From an uncultured Megasphaera sp. (GTDB taxonomy: Bacteria > Bacillota > Negativicutes > Veillonellales > Megasphaeraceae): a stretch of DNA of 9,545 nt. The notes under the pieces were generated by a model. It made no database searches. It was not told the DNA's origin and saw only the letters and a list, made by a program, of their open reading frames with translations. The translations under genes and the position numbers were made by a program. Positions 4,555 to 9,545 of the stretch are shown here, piece after piece. The stretch is taken from positions 1-9,545 of the forward strand of contig URLP01000065.1 of NCBI GenBank assembly GCA_900548635.1, read 5' to 3'. How positions within the stretch are numbered: position 1 is the first letter of the stretch; every line of letters begins with the position of its first letter.

Positions 4555-5787
4555 ATGAAAACATTAGACGAATTGTATCAGGAAATGCTTAAGCGCGCTG
4601 TCGACGGCAAGCCTGTCAGCGTACCGGACGGCGACCCGAAGCTCATCGACTGCCTGGCCCATCCCGATGACCATCCCCTCGTCTGGCGTGTCAAACCCTG
4701 TCTTTGCCCGCCCGATGAACCGCGTCACTGCCAGGAAGCCTGTGATTGGGGCGCTATCAAGAACGGTCCCGACGGCGTTGTCGTCGACGACAAGAACTGC
4801 GTCGGCTGTCAGGCCTGTGTCGATGCCTGCAAACTCGATGCCCTGAAGACCCGCAAGGACCTCATCCCGGCCGTGCAGGACCTGCATGACTATGACGGCC
4901 CGATTTACGCCCTCGTCGCCCCGGCTGTTTCCGGTCAGTTCGGTCCGGACGTCACCATGGGCAAACTGCGCACGGCCCTCAAGCGCCTCGGCTTTACGGG
5001 TATGCTGGAAGTCGCCGTCTTTGCCGATATCCTGACCTTGAAGGAAGCTCTGGAATTCGATAAGAACGTCAACAGCGAAGAACAGTTCCAGCTGACGAGC
5101 TGCTGCTGCCCCATGTGGATTGCCATGATCCGCAAACTCTATCACCAGCTCCTGCCCAACGTCCCCGGTTCCGTTTCGCCGATGATTGCCGGCGGCCGTA
5201 CCGTCAAGGCCCTCCATCCGAAGGCGAAGACCGTCTTCATCGGCCCCTGCCTGGCCAAAAAAGCAGAACGGAAGGAAGCGGATATTGCCGGTGCCATCGA
5301 CCATGTCCTGACCTATCAGGAACTACGCGACCTCTTTTCGGTCACGGATATTGACCTGGCCAGCCTGCCGGAAGACAACGTGCCCCACGCTTCGGAAGCG
5401 GGCATCAGCTATGCCTATGCCGGCGGCGTCGCTGAAGCTGTCAAGGAAACGGTCCATCAGCTCAATCCGGACCGGAAAATCGATATCAAGACACGCCGTG
5501 CTGACGGTGTCCCGAACTGCAAAGCCATGATCAATGATATCCTGGCCGGCAACCGGGACGGCAACTTCTTCGAAGGCATGGGTTGCATGGGCGGCTGCGT
5601 CGGCGGTCCGCGGGCTATCATCAAGAAAGAAGAAGGCAAAGCCAACGTCCAGGCCTACGGCAAAGAAGCGGCCTACAAGACACCGATGGAAAACCCCTAC
5701 GTCATCGAACTCTTAAAGAAACTCGGCTTCCCGACAGTAGAAGAATTCCTCGAACGGAGCCACCTCTACGACCGGAAGTTTGATTAA
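4555..5787 (+). CDS. Monomeric [FeFe] hydrogenase, group-B-like (TSCCCP variant)
   Basis: The 410-residue iron-only hydrogenase interconverts protons and hydrogen with ferredoxin-type electron transfer in the cytoplasm. Residues ~45-95 form a ferredoxin-like domain. One cluster motif is C82xxC85xxC88xxxC92; the other is atypical, C49xC51x7C59x3C63. The H-cluster domain (~115-400) has L1 TSCCCPMW (181-188), L2 IGPCLAKKAE (229-238) and L3 EGMGCMGGCVGGP (340-352). Cubane ligands are expected at Cys184 or 185, Cys232, Cys344 and Cys348. The canonical group A form is TSCCPxW; the triple-cysteine form is the one I associate with group B enzymes such as Clostridium pasteurianum CpIII. No signal peptide is seen. 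It stands alone in the window, without hydEFG maturases or NuoEF-like partners. It ends 20 bases from a convergent gene with no clear terminator between them. Confidence 0.9.
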   Translation: MKTLDELYQEMLKRAVDGKPVSVPDGDPKLIDCLAHPDDHPLVWRVKPCLCPPDEPRHCQEACDWGAIKNGPDGVVVDDKNCVGCQACVDACKLDALKTRKDLIPAVQDLHDYDGPIYALVAPAVSGQFGPDVTMGKLRTALKRLGFTGMLEVAVFADILTLKEALEFDKNVNSEEQFQLTSCCCPMWIAMIRKLYHQLLPNVPGSVSPMIAGGRTVKALHPKAKTVFIGPCLAKKAERKEADIAGAIDHVLTYQELRDLFSVTDIDLASLPEDNVPHASEAGISYAYAGGVAEAVKETVHQLNPDRKIDIKTRRADGVPNCKAMINDILAGNRDGNFFEGMGCMGGCVGGPRAIIKKEEGKANVQAYGKEAAYKTPMENPYVIELLKKLGFPTVEEFLERSHLYDRKFD

Positions 5788-5807
5788 GAGTTTGTAGTTT
5801 ACAGTTT

Positions 5808-6479
5808 TTAGAAATGCCTCTGTTCTTTCAGTTCCGCGAACTGCGTCAGCAGATCCGGCTTTTCCGGGCTCTGGTAGGTATAGTCCGGCAGGGCGGCTTT
5901 GGCTTTTTCGACGGCGGCTTTGAAGTCGTAGTAGACCTGCCATTTCGATTCGACCAGTTCGTGTCCCGTCTGACGCAGGAGGAAGGCCGGGTGGTACGTG
6001 GGCATGACGTCGTAGCCGCGCCACGTGAACCATTTACCGCGGTTACGCATGATGCTGGCCGCCCGGCCGTAGAAGTACTGGAAGGCCACTTTGCCGAGAC
6101 AGACGATGACTTTTGGTTTTACGAGTTCGATTTCCTTTACCAAATGGATGTCCGCGCAGCGGCGCCCTTCTTCCAAGGTCGGCGTGCGGTTGTTCTTGGG
6201 CCGGCATTTGACGATGTTCGTCACGTAGACGTGGTCCCGCGTCAGGCCGACACTCCAGAGGGCCTTGTCGAGGAGCTGTCCCGACGGGCCGACGAGGGGC
6301 ACGCCGTATTCATCTTCCACACCGCCAGGTCCTTCGCCGACGAACATCAATGGTGACGACGCATCGCCGGAATAGCGCGTCGGCCCCCGGTTCCCTTCAT
6401 CGCGCAGGTGGCATTCCCGGCAGGTCATCAGGCTTTGCAGCCAATCCTTCATTTTTTCATCAACATCAGTACAAGTCAT
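5808..6479 (-). CDS. Family 4 uracil-DNA glycosylase (iron-sulfur type)
   Basis: The 223-residue enzyme removes uracil from DNA as the first step of base excision repair. Four cysteines, C20xxC23, C92 and C108, have the spacing of the [4Fe-4S] cluster of family 4 (UDGa-type) glycosylases. The uracil-binding motif reads GEGPGGVEDE (48-57) where GEAPG is usual. TNIVKCRPKNNRTP (87-100) and YHPAFLLR (162-169) supply the remaining active-site motifs. The C-terminal ~35 residues are a charged extension beyond the core. The ATG has AGAAGGG about six bases upstream. It is transcribed from its own promoter, divergent from the nitrilase operon and convergent with the hydrogenase. Automatic annotation may call it a type 4 UDG or a phage SPO1 DNA polymerase-related protein. 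Confidence 0.92.
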   Translation of the reverse strand: MTCTDVDEKMKDWLQSLMTCRECHLRDEGNRGPTRYSGDASSPLMFVGEGPGGVEDEYGVPLVGPSGQLLDKALWSVGLTRDHVYVTNIVKCRPKNNRTPTLEEGRRCADIHLVKEIELVKPKVIVCLGKVAFQYFYGRAASIMRNRGKWFTWRGYDVMPTYHPAFLLRQTGHELVESKWQVYYDFKAAVEKAKAALPDYTYQSPEKPDLLTQFAELKEQRHF

Positions 6480-6480
6480 A

Positions 6481-6536
6481 AAAATCCCTTCTTCAAGTTA
6501 AAAGTTATTTTCACTATAACAAGAAGAAGGGATTTT
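6481..6536. repeat. Long perfect inverted repeat in the divergent promoter region
   Basis: AAAATCCCTTCTTC (6481-6494) is repeated inverted and perfectly at 6523-6536, 14 bases per arm, around a 28-base centre that itself has a GTTAT/ATAAC pairing. The left arm contains the glycosylase ribosome binding site; the right arm lies in that gene's promoter spacer. On the plus strand the right arm ends in six T residues, like a terminator. Confidence 0.75.
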
Positions 6537-6541
6537 TTCAA
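6513..6541 (-). promoter_or_regulatory. Promoter of the uracil-DNA glycosylase gene
   Basis: Minus-strand -35 TTGAAA (6536-6541), 17-base spacer and -10 TATAGT (6513-6518) give a start near 6506 and a leader of about 27 bases. The -35 box overlaps the T run that would serve as -35 for the divergent operon. Confidence 0.75.
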
Positions 6542-6560
6542 GTTCGCCTTGTGGTATAAT
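6533..6560 (+). promoter_or_regulatory. Promoter of the nitrilase operon (extended -10)
   Basis: A perfect TATAAT (6555-6560) preceded by TGG forms an extended -10. The only -35 candidate is TTTTTT (6533-6538) at 16 bases. The start should be near 6567, a short leader before AAGGGGGG and the ATG at 6583. Confidence 0.65.
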
Positions 6561-6582
6561 AAAGCAAAAAGGGGGGAATTTT

Positions 6583-7377
6583 ATGAAAATAGCCTTGATC
6601 CAGCCCGTCATCGTCCCGGGAGACAGGGAGATGAACTGCCGCAAGATCGCCAAGGCCGTGCGCGCAGCCGCTGCGAATGGTGCGGATATCGCTGTCCTGC
6701 CGGAACTGTGGGACGTCTCTTTTTATCCGCCCGATGTCCTGAACCTGGCCGATGCAGGGGGCGAAAAGACGAAGGAATTTCTCCATGACCTGTCGGAAGC
6801 CTGTCATATCCAGATCGTTGGCGGCTCCGTTGCTCGCAGGGAAGGGGAGACGCTCTACAATACGACGTACGTCTTCGACGAAGAAGGCAATCTGGCCGCG
6901 TCCTACGATAAGTGCCATCTCTTCACGCCGGGCCGGGAAGACGATGTCTTTACGGCCGGGAAGCGTCTGAATACCTTTTATCTGGGCGACGTCCCCATGG
7001 CCTCCATCATCTGTTATGACCTGCGCTTCGGCGAATGGGTCCGCCTGGCCGCCCTGAGCGGCGCGAAGATCCTCTTCGTCCCGGCCGCCTGGCCCGTAGA
7101 ACGGCTCAAGCACTGGCAGATCCTCAATCAGGCCCGGGCCATTGAGAACCAGTTCTTTGTCGCCGCCGTCAACAGCTGCGGTTCCTGCGGCGCCTTCCAT
7201 TTCGGCGGCCACTCGATGCTTATCGATCCCTGGGGTGAAATCATCGAAGAAGGGGGAGACGGCGAAGAAATTATTACGGCAGAGATCGACCTCTCCCAGG
7301 TCGACGACATCCGCCGACAAATCAACGTCTTCCGCGACAGGCGGACAGACTTATATCAATTAGAAGGGAAGCGGTGA
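6583..7377 (+). CDS. Nitrilase-superfamily carbon-nitrogen hydrolase (omega-amidase-like)
   Basis: The 264-residue cytoplasmic amidase has the Glu-Lys-Cys triad of the nitrilase superfamily: Glu41 in LPELWD, Lys110 in YDKCHLF and Cys144 in SIICYDLRFGE. The length and the CYDLRF context fit omega-amidase/Nit2- and YafV-like members. These cleave small amides such as alpha-ketoglutaramate to the acid and ammonia; true nitrilases are usually longer. The exact substrate cannot be read from the sequence. It is the first gene of an operon: its TGA (7375-7377) is one base from the GTG of the transporter gene, which implies translational coupling. The ribosome binding site AAGGGGGG is an unusual G run, six bases before the ATG. 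Confidence 0.87.
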   Translation: MKIALIQPVIVPGDREMNCRKIAKAVRAAAANGADIAVLPELWDVSFYPPDVLNLADAGGEKTKEFLHDLSEACHIQIVGGSVARREGETLYNTTYVFDEEGNLAASYDKCHLFTPGREDDVFTAGKRLNTFYLGDVPMASIICYDLRFGEWVRLAALSGAKILFVPAAWPVERLKHWQILNQARAIENQFFVAAVNSCGSCGAFHFGGHSMLIDPWGEIIEEGGDGEEIITAEIDLSQVDDIRRQINVFRDRRTDLYQLEGKR

Positions 7378-7378
7378 T

Positions 7379-8326
7379 GTGGAGGGTATACTGCACGGCC
7401 TGCAAGGTATTTTTGAAGTCTTATTCATCATTTCTATCGGTTTCATTTTAGCGAAGAAGGGCTGGTTTGGGCCGGACATGAGCGCCGTCTTTACGAAGTT
7501 GGTCATGAAGGTCAGCCTGCCTTTATACATGCTCTGCCAGCTGGAAAAGGATTTCACACACGATTCGTTCCTGCGCATCGTGCCGGACCTGGTCCTACCC
7601 TTTGCCTCTATTTTCCTGGCCTATTTTGTCGGGCGCCTGGCAGCAAAGGTCCTGCACATTCGTCAGGACCGGCAGGGCGTCTTCATTACCTGCTTTTTCA
7701 TTGCTAATACGATTTTCATCGGCCTGCCTGTCAACCTGGCCCTCTTCGGGACGAAGAGCGTGCCCTCGGTCATGCTCTACTACATGGCCAACACGACCAT
7801 GTTCTGGACTCTCGGCGTCTACCATATCGTCAACGACAGCATGGGCGGCAAGGGGAACATGCCTCTCTTTTCTCTGACGACGCTGAAGAAAGTCTTTTCG
7901 CCGCCTCTTTTGGGCTTCCTGGCAGGCCTTGCCCTGATCATGGCCAATATCAAGCTGCCGGATTTCCTGCTCACGTCCTTCCAGTACGTCGGCAACATGG
8001 CCACGCCTTTGTCGCTGATGGTCATCGGTATTGAAATGACGGGTATTTCCCTCTCGTCCGTCAAGTGGGACCGGGACATCATCGGCGCCCTCGTGGGCCG
8101 CTTCCTCGTCTGCCCGGCCTGCGTCCTCGTGCTCTTGCCCTTCATCCCGGTTACGCCCATGTCGGCCCAGGTCTTCACCATGCAGGCCAGCATGCCGGCC
8201 ATGACCCAGATGACTGTCGTCGCCAAGTCCGTCGGCGCCGATGTACGCTATTCGACGGAAGTCAGCTTCCTGACTGTCGTCATGGGCATCATCGTCATTC
8301 CCTTATATATGTTCATTATTGGTTAA
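7379..8326 (+). CDS. AEC (auxin efflux carrier) family transporter
   Basis: The 315-residue integral membrane protein has about ten hydrophobic segments, for example 11-25, 66-86, 101-121, 130-151, 173-190, 205-223, 234-256 and 295-314. It has typical AEC features: an N-terminal GFILAKKGWF, KVSLPLYML (44-52), FIGLPVNLALFG (113-124), NMATPLSLMVIGIEM (206-220) and a C-terminal SMPAMTQMTVVAKSVGAD. Bacterial members move carboxylates such as malate or malonate, so import or export of an organic acid or acyl-amino acid is plausible. The start is GTG at 7379, one base after the nitrilase stop, with AAGGG about 10 bases upstream inside the nitrilase gene. The next gene begins 15 bases downstream. 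Confidence 0.86.
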   Translation: MEGILHGLQGIFEVLFIISIGFILAKKGWFGPDMSAVFTKLVMKVSLPLYMLCQLEKDFTHDSFLRIVPDLVLPFASIFLAYFVGRLAAKVLHIRQDRQGVFITCFFIANTIFIGLPVNLALFGTKSVPSVMLYYMANTTMFWTLGVYHIVNDSMGGKGNMPLFSLTTLKKVFSPPLLGFLAGLALIMANIKLPDFLLTSFQYVGNMATPLSLMVIGIEMTGISLSSVKWDRDIIGALVGRFLVCPACVLVLLPFIPVTPMSAQVFTMQASMPAMTQMTVVAKSVGADVRYSTEVSFLTVVMGIIVIPLYMFIIG

Positions 8327-8341
8327 AAGGAGTTTTATTGC

Positions 8342-9502
8342 ATGAGTTACCTCGAAGACTTGAAAGCAGGCTTCAAACGCCATGAATCCGAAGCCTTTCA
8401 GCTGAATTATACGATTGCCAACGACCCGGAACTGTCCGGTGAAGAAGTTCACGCCTGCGCCCACTATGTCGACCTCTGCCGCAAACTGGGGATGGCTGTG
8501 GAAGAAAACTTTACCGGTCAGGCGACGGCCTTCCGGGCTGTGGCCCGGCGCGTCGAAAAGCCGGTCCTGAAAATGGCCATCCTTGCCGAATACGATGCCC
8601 TGCCCGGCATCGGCCACGGCTGCGGCCATTCGGCCAACGGCGCCATGAGCTTCCTGGCGGCAGCCGCCTTAAAGGAAATGAAGGACCTGCCCGTCGACGT
8701 CGACCTCATCGGCACGCCTGATGAAGAACTGCGCGGCGGTAAAGTCATCATGTGCGACCAGGGCATCTTCAAGGATTACGATTTCGCCGTCATGGTCCAC
8801 GTCTCGCCGACGGAAACGAACGCCAACTGCCACTTCCTGGCCCTTGATGACTACCGCATCGCCTTCCACGGTCAGACGGCTCATGCCGCCAGCGGCCCCT
8901 GGGAAGGACGCAACGCCCTGAACGGCGTCATGCTGGCCCTGCACGCCATCGACATGCTGCGCCAGCACGTCCGTCCGGAAACGCGCATCGGCTCGTACAT
9001 CGTCAACGGCGGCGAAGCGTCCAATGTCATCCCGGACTACGCCGAAGTCGAATGCTGCATCCGCCACAGCGAACGGGAATACCTGGATAAAGTCGTCGCG
9101 AAAGTCATGAACTGCTTCAAAGGCGCGGCCATCGCCACGGAAACGACGTACGACGTTACCCAGATGGGCTGCAAATACGACGACTTCCGCTGGAACGAAA
9201 CGGCCACGCAGGCAGCGGAAAAAGTCCTCACCGAAATGGGTATCCCCTTCACGCCGCCCAGTGACTGCGGCAGCTCGGACATCGGCAACGTCAGCTACCA
9301 GTGCCCGGCCGTCCACGTCCACCTCGCCTTAGGCGACACGCCTATGCCGGGCCACTCCGTGGGCATCGCCAATGCTGTCAAAGCTAAAAGCATCGAACCG
9401 ATCATCGTCCAAGGCGCCGAAATCATGGGCCGCCTCGCCATCCTCCTCGGCACGGACGAACACACCCGCACGGCCATGAAAGCGGAATTCGAGGGGAAAT
9501 AG
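8342..9502 (+). CDS. M20D-family metallo-amidohydrolase (AbgB/aminoacylase-like)
   Basis: The 386-residue zinc or manganese hydrolase of the M20D group cleaves amide bonds of N-acyl or p-aminobenzoyl amino acids, or of dipeptides. AEYDALPGIGHGCGHS (82-97) contains ligand candidates Cys94 and His96, GTPDEELRGGK (124-134) contains the catalytic and metal Glu128/Glu129, and His153 is a further ligand candidate. FHGQTAHAASGPWEGRNAL (175-193) lies in the dimerisation domain, GGEASNVIPDYAE (223-235) follows, and PGHSVGI supplies a C-terminal His338. The sequence resembles the PM20D2/AbgB branch more than IAA-amino acid hydrolases. AAAAGGAG (8325-8332) is nine bases before the ATG. As the third gene after an amidase and a carboxylate-type transporter, it suggests uptake and hydrolysis of an acylated amino compound. 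The substrate is unknown. Confidence 0.88.
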   Translation: MSYLEDLKAGFKRHESEAFQLNYTIANDPELSGEEVHACAHYVDLCRKLGMAVEENFTGQATAFRAVARRVEKPVLKMAILAEYDALPGIGHGCGHSANGAMSFLAAAALKEMKDLPVDVDLIGTPDEELRGGKVIMCDQGIFKDYDFAVMVHVSPTETNANCHFLALDDYRIAFHGQTAHAASGPWEGRNALNGVMLALHAIDMLRQHVRPETRIGSYIVNGGEASNVIPDYAEVECCIRHSEREYLDKVVAKVMNCFKGAAIATETTYDVTQMGCKYDDFRWNETATQAAEKVLTEMGIPFTPPSDCGSSDIGNVSYQCPAVHVHLALGDTPMPGHSVGIANAVKAKSIEPIIVQGAEIMGRLAILLGTDEHTRTAMKAEFEGK

Positions 9503-9507
9503 TTCAT

Positions 9508-9535
9508 CGTTCGTCGAACGCAGGCCGCATGCGGC
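9508..9535. repeat. GC-rich palindromes after the operon, likely dispersed intergenic repeat or terminator
   Basis: CGTTCGTCGAACG (9508-9520) is a perfect 13-base palindrome, and GCCGCATGCGGC (9524-9535) is a perfect 12-base palindrome; CGTAGGGGCCG follows to the window edge. Consecutive GC-rich palindromes starting six bases after a stop codon resemble REP-like intergenic elements. No T tract is visible before the window ends. Confidence 0.5.
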
Positions 9536-9545
9536 GTAGGGGCCG

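Noticed and set aside
4564..5304. Long minus-strand open frame of 246 codons opposite the hydrogenase
   Set aside because: It is the complement of a clearly recognisable hydrogenase; long antisense frames are expected in GC-rich genes with biased codon use.
6538..7320. 260-codon minus-strand frame opposite the nitrilase
   Set aside because: Shadow of the nitrilase gene; no family resemblance and no ribosome binding site.

Overview
The window looks like chromosome of a moderately GC-rich Firmicute. Negativicutes, for example a Megasphaera relative, is my best guess. This rests on strong AGGAGG ribosome binding sites, clean sigma-70-type promoters, a group-B-like [FeFe] hydrogenase and GC-rich coding next to AT-rich acquired DNA. 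No marker gene settles the genus.

Left part (1-1640): the 5' portion of a tRNA-Gly(CCC) gene on the minus strand, with its promoter. Then comes an AT-rich stretch of about 440 bases with stem-loops and helically phased direct repeats. It leads into a tyrosine integrase gene that stops being an integrase near position 1440. There it is joined to the last ~39 codons of a GC-rich P-type metal ATPase, read in another frame. A strong stem-loop follows and terminates in both directions.

Middle (1660-4555): a complete KimA-like potassium importer on the minus strand, with an excellent promoter and a leader too short for a c-di-AMP riboswitch. Next is a gene graveyard of about 1 kb. It holds the 3' tail of an unknown minus-strand gene with its terminator, an 11-codon orphan ORF followed by a strong terminator, an AT-rich ribbon-helix-helix gene behind a palindromic operator-like site, and the first ~24 codons of a MATE efflux pump. 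The MATE fragment keeps its promoter and fires antisense into the ribbon-helix-helix gene. Two of these junctions place AT-rich mobile-type DNA directly against a truncated GC-rich chromosomal gene.

Right part (4555-9545): intact metabolic genes. These are a monomeric [FeFe] hydrogenase with the TSCCCP variant motif, a convergent family 4 uracil-DNA glycosylase, and, divergent from the glycosylase, a three-gene operon. The operon encodes a nitrilase-family amidase, an AEC-family transporter and an M20D amidohydrolase, and looks like an uptake-and-hydrolysis module for amide or N-acyl compounds. The glycosylase and operon promoters are back to back with overlapping -35 boxes. The window ends in GC-rich palindromes typical of a dispersed intergenic repeat.

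I do not see an undescribed defence or mobile system. The most informative signals are the two chimeric junctions, the integrase-proximal repeats and the hydrogenase motif variant.
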